NCBI GenBank assembly: GCA_023458535.1
Contig: JAEWYW010000062.1
Coordinates: 124,001 to 188,000, forward strand
Origin: Bacteroidota bacterium
GTDB lineage: Bacteria; Bacteroidota; Bacteroidia; Flavobacteriales; Weeksellaceae
Length of the DNA stretch: 64,000 bases
Direction of reading: 5' to 3'
Shown here piece by piece: positions 8,628 through 17,489 of this stretch (the first letter of the stretch is position 1; every line of letters starts with the position of its first letter). The notes under the pieces were generated by a model. That model was not told the origin of the DNA. It saw nothing but the letters and a program-made list of their open reading frames with translations, and did not search any database. The position numbers were made by a program, and so were the translations under genes.

Positions 8628-8825
8628 CTACTTAATCGCTAATTGACGCAATACACTTTTTTCGTCCACTTTTGCAACATAAGAAGTTTGCGTAAGATTT
8701 CTCTTTTGCTTAGTCTCCTTTTTTGTCAAAATGTGGCTTTTAAAAGCATTTTTTCTTTTGATCTTTCCAGTTCCGGTAAGAGCAAAACGCTTCTTAGCAC
8801 CTGATTTCGTTTTTAATTTTGGCAT
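8628..8825 (-). CDS. rpmI: 50S ribosomal protein L35
   Basis: This is a 65-residue basic protein beginning [20 protein letters not shown], the classic L35 N-terminus. It is the usual partner of rplT. It is separated from infC by a terminator (8963-8990), so rpmI-rplT probably has its own promoter; a -7 candidate lies at 8918-8925. Confidence 0.97.
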   Translation of the reverse strand: MPKLKTKSGAKKRFALTGTGKIKRKNAFKSHILTKKETKQKRNLTQTSYVAKVDEKSVLRQLAIK

Positions 8826-8917
8826 TGTTCTGCTTTTTATATTTTTGTTATCAAATCTTTCCTATGCAACATCACTGTTGCTTTTTCCACAAGCTAATGC
8901 GGTTTGAAAATTGGTTG

Positions 8918-8925
8918 CAAAATTA
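8918..8925 (-). promoter_or_regulatory. Candidate -7 box for rpmI-rplT
   Basis: The minus strand reads TAATTTTG. Transcription would start near 8911, giving an 85-nt leader that includes a GCAAC-N6-GTTGC hairpin. Confidence 0.4.
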
Positions 8926-8962
8926 CAAAATAATTTTCAAATAAGAGGGCTATAAATGCTAA

Positions 8963-8990
8963 AAAAGAGATTTTGAATAAAATCTCTTTA
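8963..8990 (-). terminator. Terminator after infC
   Basis: The stem AAAGAGATTTT / AAAATCTCTTT has a GAAT loop and is followed on the minus strand by a T run. A second small hairpin, GAGAATT-N7-AATTCTC, lies at 9000-9020 just before it. Confidence 0.75.
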
Positions 8991-9031
8991 TATAGTGATG
9001 AGAATTGATATGAAATTCTCTGTTAAACAGA

Positions 9032-9598
9032 CTATTTAGCTGGTTTTTTAGGACTCATCATCATGATCATTCTCTTGCCTTCTAATTTAGGAAGCTGATC
9101 CACTTTCCCTACATGTTCTAGTTCCTGAGCTAGTTTTAAAAGCAAAATTTCTCCTTGATCTTTAAACACAATTGAACGTCCTTTAAAAAACACGTATGTC
9201 TTCAATTTAGAACCTTCTTCAAGGAATTTTTCAGCATGCTTCTTCTTGAATTCGTAATCGTGATCGTCGGTTTGAGGTCCGAAACGAATTTCTTTTACGA
9301 CCACTTTTACCTGTTTTGCTTTTAGTTCTTTCTGCTTCTTTTTTTGTTCGTATAAGAATTTTTTATAATCTAATATACGGGTAATAAAAGGCTCCGACTT
9401 ATCGGAAATTACTACCAAGTCCAACTCCTGATCTTTAGCAATTTGTTGTGCCTGAGCCAAAGGATAAACTCCTGGCTCTACGTTATCACCCACTAAACGA
9501 ACTTCCTTAGCTCGAATTTTTTCGTTAATCTGATGTAAATCTTCTTGTACAGGGCGACGCATTGGTCCTCTTCCTCTACTGTTAAATTTTTGTGCTAT
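9032..9598 (-). CDS. infC: Translation initiation factor IF-3, probable non-AUG start
   Basis: IF-3 binds the 30S subunit, proofreads start codons and prevents premature 50S joining. The core is plain: the N domain has [15 protein letters not shown] and [16 protein letters not shown], and the C domain has [26 protein letters not shown]. The first in-frame ATG is at 9562 (MRRPVQEDL). The open frame continues 12 codons upstream with [12 protein letters not shown], a basic extension of the kind seen on many flavobacterial IF-3s, back to an ATA codon at 9598-9596. No ATG, GTG or TTG occurs before the upstream in-frame stop. E. coli infC uses AUU and is autoregulated through it, so an AUA start is plausible. 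If that is wrong, the gene is 9032-9562. Confidence 0.9.
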   Translation of the reverse strand: MAQKFNSRGRGPMRRPVQEDLHQINEKIRAKEVRLVGDNVEPGVYPLAQAQQIAKDQELDLVVISDKSEPFITRILDYKKFLYEQKKKQKELKAKQVKVVVKEIRFGPQTDDHDYEFKKKHAEKFLEEGSKLKTYVFFKGRSIVFKDQGEILLLKLAQELEHVGKVDQLPKLEGKRMIMMMSPKKPAK

Positions 9599-9631
9599 TG
9601 TTTTATATTTTAAAGGTTAATTCTAATTGAT

Positions 9632-9714
9632 TTTAGATTTTAAATGCTAAATTTTAGATTGAAAAATTTGTTTTTTTTAATTTAAAATTTAGCATTTATA
9701 ATTTATCATCTTTT
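9632..9714. repeat. Paired heptanucleotide array, locus D (infC-thrS)
   Basis: Four left heptads (TTTAGAT, TTTAAAT, GCTAAAT, TTTAGAT; 9632-9659) face four or five right heptads (ATTTAAA, ATTTAGC, ATTTATA, ATTTATC, ATCTTTT; 9680-9714) across a 20-bp spacer. A perfect 16-bp inverted repeat (9641-9656 / 9683-9698) lies inside. The outermost right unit overlaps the thrS stop codon. It has the same architecture as the arrays at 18961, 34269 and 35414. Confidence 0.7.
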
Positions 9715-11632
9715 ATATTGCTGCTTCGTTTTGGAAATAATTGATGAAATCTTCAATACTCATACTTCCTAAATCTCCTTCGCCACGTCTTCTTACAGAA
9801 ATTGTACCGTTTTGTTCTTCATTTTCTCCTACAACCAACATGAATGGTATTTTCTTCAATTCTGCATCACGAATTTTCTTTCCTGTTTTTTCGTTTCTAT
9901 CGTCTATGGTTCCGCTAATTTCGTTAATATCCAATTGATTAGCAATTTTATTGGCGTAATCTACATATTTTTCACTAATTGGAAGTATGATGAACTGATC
10001 TGGAGCCAACCACAATGGGAAATCTCCTGCTGTGTTCTCCAACAAAATCGCAATAAACCTTTCCATAGAGCCAAAAGGTGCTCTGTGGATCATTACAGGT
10101 CTGTGCTTTTCATTATCGTTTCCAATATATGTTAAATCAAATCTCTCCGGCAAATTATAATCTACCTGAATGGTTCCTAACTGCCAGCTTCTTCCTAGTG
10201 CATCTTTCACCATAAAGTCTAATTTAGGGCCATAGAAAGCCGCTTCACCATATTCAATTACGGTTTTAAGACCTTTATTTTTAGCTGCGGTAATGATGGC
10301 GTTTTCTGCTTTTTCCCAGTTTTCATCAGAACCAATATATTTTTCTCTGTTTTCAGGGTCACGAAGTGATACCTGCGTTACAAAATCTTCAAATCCGAGA
10401 GATCTGAATACATACAAAACCAAATCAATAACCCCTTCAAACTCGGAAAGCAACTGATCCGGGGTACAGAATAAGTGTGCATCATCCTGGGTGAATCCAC
10501 GAACTCTTGTTAAACCATGCAATTCACCAGATTGTTCATATCTATATACTGTACCGAATTCTGCAAAACGTTTTGGTAAATCTCTGTAAGACCATTGTCC
10601 AACCTTATAAATTTCGCAGTGGTGTGGACAATTCATAGGTTTTAACATGAATTCTTCACCTTCATTTGGAGTTTTTATCGGCTGAAAACTGTCTGCTCCA
10701 TATTTGTCCCAGTGACCAGAAGTTACATACAATTCTTTGGCTCCGATGTGTGGAGACATTACAAATTCGTAACCTGCTTTTTTCTGAGCCGCAGACAAGA
10801 AATTTTCCAGTTTTTTTCGTAGAGCTGCACCTTTTGGTAACCATAAAGGCAAACCAGCACCCACTTTCTCCGAAAAAGCAAAAAATCCCAGTTCTTTACC
10901 TAATTTCCTGTGATCGCGTCTTTTGGCTTCTTCAAGTTTTTCGAGATATTCAGTAAGTTCTTTCTGTTTAGGAAAAGAAATACCATAAACTCTCGTCAAT
11001 TGAGGATTTTTCTCATCGCCTCTCCAATAAGCTCCTGCAGCATTTAATATTTTTACGGCTTTTACAATTCCTGTTGAAGGAATGTGTCCACCTCTACATA
11101 AATCCGTAAAATTGTCGTGGGTAACGAAAGTAATTTCACCATCGTTAAGATTTGAAATCAGTTCTGTTTTAAATGGATTATCGGCATATTCCTTAAGAGC
11201 ATCTTCTTTGGAAACCGAATACAGTTTGAAAGTGGAATCTTTCTTCGCATTTTCCAAAACCTTTTTTTCGATCTTTTCGAAATCCTTCTCGGAAAGGGCT
11301 TCACCCCCAAAATCCACATCGTAATAGAACCCGTTTTCAATTGCTGGTCCAATGGTAAGTTTAGCATTAGGGAAAAATTCCAAAATAGCCTGCGCCAAAA
11401 GGTGCGCAGAAGAATGCCAGAAAGCTTTTTTACCCATCTCATCATTCCATGTAAGAAGTTGAACTGTTGCATCCGTGGTTATTGGCGTGGTCACTTCAAC
11501 CTGATTTCCGTCCACAAGGGCAGAAATGGTATTTCGGGCTAGGCCTTCACTTATCGATTTTGCAACATCAAGGGGAGTTATTCCACTCTCAAATTCTTTA
11601 ATGCTTCCGTCTGGAAGAGAGATTTTTAACAT
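9713..11632 (-). CDS. thrS: Threonyl-tRNA synthetase
   Basis: This is a 639-residue class II aminoacyl-tRNA synthetase of normal length. It has an N-terminal TGS domain (about 1-62) and an editing/SAD domain with [11 protein letters not shown] and DLCRGGHIP. The catalytic core has the zinc-site Cys in [14 protein letters not shown], motif 2 ([22 protein letters not shown]) and motif 3 ([19 protein letters not shown]). The C-terminal anticodon-binding domain follows. It charges tRNA-Thr. The classical thrS-infC order is kept, with the heptad array in the gap. A -7 box (TATTTTTG on the minus strand, 11664-11657) lies 24 bp before the ATG. Confidence 0.98.
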   Translation of the reverse strand: MLKISLPDGSIKEFESGITPLDVAKSISEGLARNTISALVDGNQVEVTTPITTDATVQLLTWNDEMGKKAFWHSSAHLLAQAILEFFPNAKLTIGPAIENGFYYDVDFGGEALSEKDFEKIEKKVLENAKKDSTFKLYSVSKEDALKEYADNPFKTELISNLNDGEITFVTHDNFTDLCRGGHIPSTGIVKAVKILNAAGAYWRGDEKNPQLTRVYGISFPKQKELTEYLEKLEEAKRRDHRKLGKELGFFAFSEKVGAGLPLWLPKGAALRKKLENFLSAAQKKAGYEFVMSPHIGAKELYVTSGHWDKYGADSFQPIKTPNEGEEFMLKPMNCPHHCEIYKVGQWSYRDLPKRFAEFGTVYRYEQSGELHGLTRVRGFTQDDAHLFCTPDQLLSEFEGVIDLVLYVFRSLGFEDFVTQVSLRDPENREKYIGSDENWEKAENAIITAAKNKGLKTVIEYGEAAFYGPKLDFMVKDALGRSWQLGTIQVDYNLPERFDLTYIGNDNEKHRPVMIHRAPFGSMERFIAILLENTAGDFPLWLAPDQFIILPISEKYVDYANKIANQLDINEISGTIDDRNEKTGKKIRDAELKKIPFMLVVGENEEQNGTISVRRRGEGDLGSMSIEDFINYFQNEAAI

Positions 11633-11656
11633 TGTATTTACCTAATTTTAGATAGG

Positions 11657-11664
11657 CAAAAATA
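11657..11664 (-). promoter_or_regulatory. Candidate -7 box for thrS
   Basis: The minus strand reads TATTTTTG, 24 bp upstream of the thrS ATG. I see no T-box-like leader. Confidence 0.4.
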
Positions 11665-11736
11665 CAAAATTCTATTTTATTGACCTATATTTTTACTATA
11701 ATTGAACTTTGTAGCGTAAAAAAATTCAGAAAATGC

Positions 11737-12339
11737 TCAATTTAATAATTGGAGTTTACCTGTTTGGTCATCAATGGTGTAATGAAGCGCTTTTGCTAAA
11801 ACAAAAATCTGATCTAAATTCTGCATCAACTGTTCTCGACCCTCCGTCCTTAATCGGTTTTGGTCGATTGATTTAATAGCATTTTCTTTTGATTTGCTCG
11901 TTACTTTCTTGATGTCTTCTTGGGAAATTCTGTTGAGAAAGGAATCGTCCATCGATTGAATTTCAACATTAGGTGTAATTCTTATATCCGCATCTGGAAG
12001 TTCCTTGATGATAAGTTTTTTATTAACGGAATCTACTTCCATTTTCATTTTACTTAAATCATAAGAAACCTGAGCATTGGTTTTTGTGAAAGTGATGATT
12101 TGATTGCCAGAAACTTTTTGACCTAAAACCGTATAATCAAAACTCGTTTTTTGCATTGCAGAGGTGTTCTGTTCCATTACAACCATTTTATTCATCTTCT
12201 GAATTTGGTTGGTTAGAACATAATAATCTGTGCTCACCTCTTTTTTACCCGTGGAAAAGCATGATTTTACACTAAAAAATAGTATCGTAGCAAGTAAAAT
12301 ACCTGCTACAAATGATATGATAATGCTTTTATTTCTCAA
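11737..12339 (-). CDS. DUF4230 membrane-anchored protein
   Basis: This is a 200-residue protein with an N-terminal transmembrane/signal-anchor segment (about 5-25) followed by a DUF4230 domain: KMVVMEQNTSA, then VSYDLSKMKMEVDSVNKKLIIKELPDADI, and a helical C-terminal part. Function is unknown for the family; the body is predicted to be extracytoplasmic. Translation probably begins at TTG (12339-12337), overlapping the TGA of the upstream thioredoxin-like gene as TTGA. It is the last gene of a three-gene operon. Confidence 0.75.
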   Translation of the reverse strand: MRNKSIIISFVAGILLATILFFSVKSCFSTGKKEVSTDYYVLTNQIQKMNKMVVMEQNTSAMQKTSFDYTVLGQKVSGNQIITFTKTNAQVSYDLSKMKMEVDSVNKKLIIKELPDADIRITPNVEIQSMDDSFLNRISQEDIKKVTSKSKENAIKSIDQNRLRTEGREQLMQNLDQIFVLAKALHYTIDDQTGKLQLLN

Positions 12340-12908
12340 TTTTTCTTATTAAAAATTTCTTTGATGACTGATGAATCGTCTTTTTTCAAAATTTCAACCA
12401 AATCTCTTTCGATATAGCCAGTGGTAGGCATTTCAATTATTCTTCCCAATTCCTTACCGTATTTTTCAACGATAATGGTGGGTACCTTCTGAATATTGTA
12501 TTTTCCTTCTTCACCATTAGGAGATTCTTTTTTTCTGTTTACCCCAATAATGGTGACTTTATCTGTAGGATAGTTGGCCTCCTCCAAAACTTTCATCAGT
12601 CTAGGGAAATCTTTGTGACTGTCCTCACACCATGTTCCTAAAAAAACAGTGATATTATAAGTGTTCAGCTTGTTTTTTTTAAGTTCCGCCACTGCATTCT
12701 TATCTATTGAATATTCATCATGCTCCTTTACATACCAATTGCTATAAGGTTCTTTCAGAAACTGCTCTTTCAACTGTGCGCCTAGAAGCATTTTGCCATC
12801 TTTCTCAGAATCAACTTCGCGGTTGACAACCACTTTTTGAGCGTAAGAAATACTTATTCCACCTACTAATGATGCTATAAGGAGAGAGCGTACTATTATT
12901 TTTTTCAT
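12336..12908 (-). CDS. Secreted thioredoxin-fold protein with CxxS active site
   Basis: This is a 190-residue exported protein with a signal peptide (1-23, ending ISYAQ). The thioredoxin fold has TVFLGTWCEDSHKDFPRLMKVLE where CxxC is expected, so the second cysteine is replaced by serine (WCEDS). The cis-Pro region QKVPTIIV is intact. Monothiol CxxS proteins can act in isomerase or mixed-disulfide trapping roles, or bind rather than reduce; which applies here is unknown. It sits 1 bp after the pyrophosphohydrolase stop and shares a TTGA overlap with the DUF4230 gene. Confidence 0.8.
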   Translation of the reverse strand: MKKIIVRSLLIASLVGGISISYAQKVVVNREVDSEKDGKMLLGAQLKEQFLKEPYSNWYVKEHDEYSIDKNAVAELKKNKLNTYNITVFLGTWCEDSHKDFPRLMKVLEEANYPTDKVTIIGVNRKKESPNGEEGKYNIQKVPTIIVEKYGKELGRIIEMPTTGYIERDLVEILKKDDSSVIKEIFNKKN

Positions 12909-12909
12909 G

Positions 12910-13377
12910 TTATTTTTCTATAATGGTTTTTAAATCTGCGGGAGAGTAGTATTTGTTTTTTAAGACTTTATGATCTTCTTTTCTATAAACGTTAAATTTC
13001 TCACCAGACTTTTCATAAAATGATTCTGTTCCTTTTTCTTTATAAAATTCCATTGTTTCCTCAGCCTGCAGCTCGTTGTCACAAGCTTTAGACATATTAG
13101 AACGCTGAACTTCGTCGAAGAGTTCTACAAATTTGCTGCCAAGTCCAAATTCCAAGACGGCACCGCTTAAAACATACTGCAAATCGCACAAAGCATCGGC
13201 AATTTCTACGATATCGTTGTCTGCGATGGCCTGTTTAAGTTCGTTAAGTTCTTCCTGAAGAAGGCTCACTCTTAAATCGCATCTTTCTTTAGAAGGAATT
13301 TGTGGAGTATCTAAAATAGGGGCTTTAAAAGTGGTGTGAAATTCTGCTACTTGGTTCAGACTATCAATTTTATCCAT
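12910..13377 (-). CDS. MazG-like/all-alpha nucleoside triphosphate pyrophosphohydrolase
   Basis: This is a 155-residue all-alpha NTP-PPase. The metal-binding motif is visible as EELNELKQA followed by EIADALCDLQYVL (ExxE ... ExxD). Related enzymes hydrolyse non-canonical or dUTP-like nucleotides to monophosphate and PPi. The ATG at 13377 (MDKIDSLNQV) is preferred to one seven codons upstream, since a -7 box TATCTTTG (minus, 13403-13396) lies between the two candidates. It is the first gene of the operon with the CxxS thioredoxin-like and DUF4230 genes. Confidence 0.8.
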   Translation of the reverse strand: MDKIDSLNQVAEFHTTFKAPILDTPQIPSKERCDLRVSLLQEELNELKQAIADNDIVEIADALCDLQYVLSGAVLEFGLGSKFVELFDEVQRSNMSKACDNELQAEETMEFYKEKGTESFYEKSGEKFNVYRKEDHKVLKNKYYSPADLKTIIEK

Positions 13378-13395
13378 GAAATTTTTTAATTTATA

Positions 13396-13403
13396 CAAAG
13401 ATA
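13396..13403 (-). promoter_or_regulatory. Candidate -7 box for the pyrophosphohydrolase operon
   Basis: The minus strand reads TATCTTTG, 18 bp before the ATG at 13377. Confidence 0.45.
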
Positions 13404-13420
13404 AGCAAACCTGTAAAAAG

Positions 13421-13450
13421 AAAAAAGACCGCTTGAAAACGGTCTTTTAA
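13421..13450 (-). terminator. Terminator after acyl-CoA dehydrogenase
   Basis: The stem AAAAGACCG / CGGTCTTTT has an 8-nt loop. On the minus strand it is followed by a T-rich stretch. Confidence 0.8.
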
Positions 13451-13507
13451 TTACAGTTGATGATTAAATTGAATATGCTATTCAAAATTATCAAAATTAT
13501 CCAATAA

Positions 13508-14647
13508 TTATCTTGTGATATCTCTACCGATTACCAATCTCTGGATTTCTGATGTTCCTTCACCAATGGTACAAAGTTTAGAATCTCTGTAGAATTTTTC
13601 AGCAGGGAAGTCTTTCGTGTAACCATAACCACCGAAAATCTGAACTGCATTGTTAGAAATTCTAACACAAGCTTCAGAAGCGTACAGTTTCGCCATAGCA
13701 CCTTCTTTGGTCATTGGTTTTTTAGCCATTTTAAGCGTTGAAGCTCTCTGAATAAGCAATTCTGCTGCATCTATTTCTGTTGCCATGTCCGCCAGCATAA
13801 AGTTGATGGCTTGGAAATTTGCAATTGGCTGTCCGAATTGGTTTCTTTCTTTTGCGTACTTTAAAGCAGCTTTGTAAGCTCCTCTACCAGTACCTAAACT
13901 TAGAGCAGCAATAGAAATTCTACCACCGTCAAGAATTTTCATTGCTTGTTTGAAGCCTTCGCCCACTTCTCCTAATCTGTGAGAATCTGGAACTCTTACG
14001 TTATCAAAAATAAGCTCAGCAGTTTCTGATGCTCTCATTCCTAATTTATTTTCTTTTTTACCAGAAGTAAAACCAGGCATTCCTTTTTCTAATACGAAAG
14101 CAGTAGAGTTGTTTTTAGCACCTTTTTCTCCAGTTCTGGTCATTACAACTGCAATATCTCCAGAAATGGCGTGTGTGATGAAGTTTTTAGCACCATTAAT
14201 GATCCAATCATCACCATCTTTTACAGCTGTTGTAGACATACCTCCAGAATCTGAACCTGTGTTATGTTCTGTTAGCCCCCAAGCTCCGATTACTTTACCA
14301 GAAGCCAACTGAGGAAGCCATTTCATTCTTTGCTCTTCGTTACCAAATTCGTAGATATGATTGGTGCAAAGAGAGTTGTGTGCTGCCACAGAAAGTCCGA
14401 TAGAAGGATCTACTTGAGAAATTTCATCCAAAATAGCAACATACTCATGATAGCCAAGACCAGAACCACCGTATTTTTCAGGAATAACAATTCCCATGAA
14501 ACCCATCTCACCTAATTGGTGGAATAAATCTTTAGGGAAAGTTTGGCTTTCGTCCCATTCCATGATGTTTGGTCTGATATTTTTCTCAGCAAATTCTCTT
14601 GCTGTTTCGGCAATCATTTTGATATTGTCCATTGTCTCTGTGTTCAT
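13508..14647 (-). CDS. Acyl-CoA dehydrogenase (short/medium-chain type)
   Basis: This is a 379-residue flavoenzyme covering the whole ACAD family. It has an N-terminal helical domain (METAREFAEKNIRP region), a beta domain with GAWGLTEHNTGSD and GAKNFITHAISGDI, and a C-terminal helical domain with the FAD/Arg region RNQFGQPIANFQAI. The catalytic glutamate is in CTIGEGTSEIQR. It introduces the alpha-beta double bond in acyl-CoA and passes electrons to ETF. The start at 14647 (MNTETMDNIK) is chosen because a -7 box (14672-14665) falls between it and the upstream ATG. It is monocistronic. Confidence 0.93.
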   Translation of the reverse strand: MNTETMDNIKMIAETAREFAEKNIRPNIMEWDESQTFPKDLFHQLGEMGFMGIVIPEKYGGSGLGYHEYVAILDEISQVDPSIGLSVAAHNSLCTNHIYEFGNEEQRMKWLPQLASGKVIGAWGLTEHNTGSDSGGMSTTAVKDGDDWIINGAKNFITHAISGDIAVVMTRTGEKGAKNNSTAFVLEKGMPGFTSGKKENKLGMRASETAELIFDNVRVPDSHRLGEVGEGFKQAMKILDGGRISIAALSLGTGRGAYKAALKYAKERNQFGQPIANFQAINFMLADMATEIDAAELLIQRASTLKMAKKPMTKEGAMAKLYASEACVRISNNAVQIFGGYGYTKDFPAEKFYRDSKLCTIGEGTSEIQRLVIGRDITR

Positions 14648-14664
14648 ATAAAAATCTTTGTCGC

Positions 14665-14672
14665 CAAAGATA
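14665..14672 (-). promoter_or_regulatory. Candidate -7 box for acyl-CoA dehydrogenase
   Basis: The minus strand reads TATCTTTG, 17 bp before the ATG at 14647. Confidence 0.4.
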
Positions 14673-14807
14673 ATCAAATTGTAGAAATCTAAAAATTTTT
14701 GTGAGTTTTTAAATAAATACGCAATTGTGAGCGCATTTAAAGCCTTAAGCTAGAATTAATTAATGTTAATTTAATGATTTTCTTGATGTTGTGGATGGCT
14801 TAATGAG

Positions 14808-14815
14808 TAGCTTTG
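14808..14815 (+). promoter_or_regulatory. Candidate -7 box for the secreted endonuclease gene
   Basis: TAGCTTTG lies 17 bp before the ATG at 14833. TTG triplets at 14783 and 14789 are possible -33 elements, but the spacing is not ideal. Confidence 0.5.
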
Positions 14816-14832
14816 TAGAATAAAAATTAATT

Positions 14833-16764
14833 ATGAATAAATTTTTATTTTATCTGATGTTAATCCCGACATGCCTCATTGCACAGGCTCCAGCGGGTTA
14901 TTATAATGGTACTTCAGGACTTGCAGGCTATGCTTTGAAGACCAAACTGCACGATATTATTTCTGAAAAAAATAAAAACTGGCATTATGCGGATTTGTCT
15001 AATTTTTATAAACAGACAGATTTGGATGTGTATTATGATCACACACCTGCAAACAATCCCTATCTGAACACCAATACAGGTACTATGGATTATATTCTAT
15101 TGGATATTTATTCTGAAAAACCAGGTGGTGCTGATGCTTGTGAATATACTTCCGAACAGTTAATAAGTACGGCTAATGCAGAAGGTTTGGGTTATAATCG
15201 TGAACATATGATGCCGCAGAGTACATTTTACAGCTATTATCCTATGTATTCCGATCTTAATTTTGTAATACCTACCGATGCAAGAATCAATCAGTTGAGA
15301 AATATTTATCCGTATGGGGTTTCAAAAACTTCGTCATCCAATGTTTTTTATACATTTTCGAATACTTCCAAAATTGGGAATAGTGCGATTCCTAATTATG
15401 TGTATGCTGGCAGAGTTTATGAGCCAGTGGATGAATTTAAAGGTGATGTAGCTAGAGGATTGCTTTATTTTGCGGTTCGGTATGAAGGGAAATTGGGTTC
15501 GTATAAAGTTATTAACAGTACTTCATCGAATCCTACGCCATTAAATGATCAATCTGTTTTAGATGGCACCGAGGAAAGAGCCTATGATCAACCTTATATA
15601 GATATGCTTTTGGCTTGGAGTGCTCAGGATCCTGTTTCGCAAAGAGAAATTGATAGGAATAATGCGGTGTATGCCATTCAGGGAAATAGAAATCCTTTTA
15701 TAGATAACCCAAGTTGGGCTGGTTTAATTTGGAATCAAACTGCTGATGCTATTGCACCAAATGCTCCTTCAAATCTAACGGTGTCCCAAACTGGAGCTTA
15801 TTTTGTGACATTGAATTGGTCGCCAAGCAATAGTATAGATGTTATTGGTTATAAAGTTTATCAAAATGGAACGTTGATAGGATTTTCAAAAGGGAATTCT
15901 TTTGTAGTGGATCATTTAGCTCCCGCTACGGCTTATAATTTTACAGTAAAAGCGTATGATAATGGTTATTTATTATCTACTGACTCTAACACCCTTTCTG
16001 CTACTACTTTAGCCTCAGATGCGTATGCAAAGGATATCTTTGTTTCAAAATACATTGAAGGAACTGCCAATAACAAAGCAATAGAATTATACAACAACAC
16101 GGGGCATCCAGTAAATCTGGCCAATTATCAATTGATTTCGCAGTCTTATAATAATACCCAAGGTGTTTACTATTATGAAAATGCTTATGAGTTTGAAGGT
16201 GTGTTACAGCAAGGAGAACGTGCTGTTATCATCAATCCCAACGCTGATTTGTCTTGTTTAACAGTAGATCAGGCACGTTTTGTAACCGCTGCACCAGAGA
16301 TGGCTTACAATGGTAGTCAGTATTTAGAGTTAAGGTATAAAACGTCCCGAATTGATGCACTTGGAATGTATGGTCAGTCCAATTCTTCTGCTTTAGCCGA
16401 CGTTACTTTGTACAGAAATTCTAGTGTGAATAACCCTAATTCAACTTTTACAGGTTCTGAATGGGATGTTTATCCAGTTAATTACTGTCAGGGAACTGGA
16501 ACTTTATCCGTAGAACCTTCTCTTTATACTGAAAATATTGATCTAGTGCTTTATCCAAATCCTGTAACAGACAGTATGGTTCGTTTTAGAGGGAAAAATT
16601 TAGAAAAGATTAATGAAATTGTAATAGTAGATGCTTCGGGTAAAATAGTCGTACAAAAACTGAATCCGTTCAAAAATTCAAATGAAATTTCAGTCTCCAA
16701 TCTAAGTGCTGGAGTATACTTTGTGAAAACTCCTTATAAAACTTTGAAGTTCATTAAGAAATAA
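14833..16764 (+). CDS. Secreted endonuclease I with FN3, lamin-tail and T9SS domains
   Basis: This is a 643-residue multidomain exported nuclease. A signal peptide (1-18, ending CLIAQ) is followed by an endonuclease I domain (about 20-300) with the motif YNREHMMPQSTF and DLNFVIPTDARINQLRN, the metal/active-site region of the family. Then come a fibronectin type III domain (about 308-392; APSNLTVSQTGAYFVTLNWS), a lamin-tail-like domain (about 395-535; SKYIEGTANNKAIELYNNTG), and a T9SS sorting domain (about 565-643; LYPNPVTDSMVRF ... LSAGVYFVKT). It probably degrades extracellular DNA for phosphate or nucleotides, or in biofilm. It is monocistronic. Confidence 0.9.
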   Translation: MNKFLFYLMLIPTCLIAQAPAGYYNGTSGLAGYALKTKLHDIISEKNKNWHYADLSNFYKQTDLDVYYDHTPANNPYLNTNTGTMDYILLDIYSEKPGGADACEYTSEQLISTANAEGLGYNREHMMPQSTFYSYYPMYSDLNFVIPTDARINQLRNIYPYGVSKTSSSNVFYTFSNTSKIGNSAIPNYVYAGRVYEPVDEFKGDVARGLLYFAVRYEGKLGSYKVINSTSSNPTPLNDQSVLDGTEERAYDQPYIDMLLAWSAQDPVSQREIDRNNAVYAIQGNRNPFIDNPSWAGLIWNQTADAIAPNAPSNLTVSQTGAYFVTLNWSPSNSIDVIGYKVYQNGTLIGFSKGNSFVVDHLAPATAYNFTVKAYDNGYLLSTDSNTLSATTLASDAYAKDIFVSKYIEGTANNKAIELYNNTGHPVNLANYQLISQSYNNTQGVYYYENAYEFEGVLQQGERAVIINPNADLSCLTVDQARFVTAAPEMAYNGSQYLELRYKTSRIDALGMYGQSNSSALADVTLYRNSSVNNPNSTFTGSEWDVYPVNYCQGTGTLSVEPSLYTENIDLVLYPNPVTDSMVRFRGKNLEKINEIVIVDASGKIVVQKLNPFKNSNEISVSNLSAGVYFVKTPYKTLKFIKK

Positions 16765-16785
16765 AAGTTGTAAAGTTTTTAATGA

Positions 16786-16863
16786 TATAAGCGAAATGCC
16801 TTATAAATGTGTTTTATAATGTTTTTTGCTTATATTTTTTATTTATAAGTACAATTGCTTATA
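16786..16863. promoter_or_regulatory. Candidate operator cluster upstream of satD
   Basis: Five CTTATA/TATAAG half-sites begin at 16786, 16800, 16829, 16844 and 16858, spaced 14, 29, 15 and 14 bp. The last overlaps the -7 box TATATTTG (16860-16867), which ends 4 bp before the satD ATG. The satD product carries a C-terminal helix-turn-helix, so self-binding is possible; this is inference. Confidence 0.4.
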
Positions 16864-16871
16864 TTTGCAAA

Positions 16872-17489
16872 ATGATTGCGGTACTTACTGGCGACGTTGT
16901 AAACTCCCAACATTCGGATACAGAAGTTTGGATCAGTAAACTTAAAAATTTGCTTGGTCAGTGGGGAAGTGCGCCATTTCAGTGGGAAATCTACCGCGGC
17001 GACGAATTTCAAATAAAATGTTCTGTAGAAGAGGTTTTTTGGAAATTCTTATCCATAAAATCCCTTATAAAAAGTCAGGAAAATTTAGATGTTCGCATTG
17101 CCATAGGAATTGGTGAAGAAACCTTTTCTTCAGAAAAAATTACAGAATCCAACGGTTCAGCGTATATTAATTCTGGAAGATTGCTGAATAACTTAAAATC
17201 CGACGGTTACAATTTAGCGATAAAAACACCTGTCGAATGTGTTAATAATGACTTGAATATGCTCCTAAAATGGGCATCTAAAGATTTTGATGGCTGGTCT
17301 GTAGCCACAGCGGAAATAATTCATCAACTGATCTTATATCCCGAATCCAACCAGGAAGATTTAGCAAAAAAATTCAATATTTCACAATCATCTGTCAGTC
17401 AGAGGCTCAAGCGTGCTAATTATGATTTACTGGTGGAGACTAACGATTACTTCAAAAATAAAATAGAAGAACTTCAGCATAAGGTATGA
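16872..17489 (+). CDS. SatD-family protein with C-terminal helix-turn-helix
   Basis: This is a 205-residue cytoplasmic protein. The N-terminus MIAVLTGDVVNSQ is the SatD-family signature. The middle (YRGDEFQIK ... RIAIGIGEE) is a nucleotide-cyclase-like ferredoxin fold as noted for this family. The C-terminal ~60 residues (NQEDLAKKFNISQSSVSQRLKRANYDLL) form a helix-turn-helix. The ATG at 16872 is preferred to the longer open frame because the signature starts there and a -7 box sits 4 bp upstream. SatD was named from streptococcal acid-tolerance loci; its biochemical role is unknown. It overlaps the DUF3307 gene by ATGA, a pairing that suggests a joint function. Confidence 0.8.
   Translation: MIAVLTGDVVNSQHSDTEVWISKLKNLLGQWGSAPFQWEIYRGDEFQIKCSVEEVFWKFLSIKSLIKSQENLDVRIAIGIGEETFSSEKITESNGSAYINSGRLLNNLKSDGYNLAIKTPVECVNNDLNMLLKWASKDFDGWSVATAEIIHQLILYPESNQEDLAKKFNISQSSVSQRLKRANYDLLVETNDYFKNKIEELQHKV

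Noticed and set aside
10662..11472. Open frames on both strands inside thrS
   Set aside because: thrS is intact and highly conserved here. The others are antisense or out-of-frame shadows.
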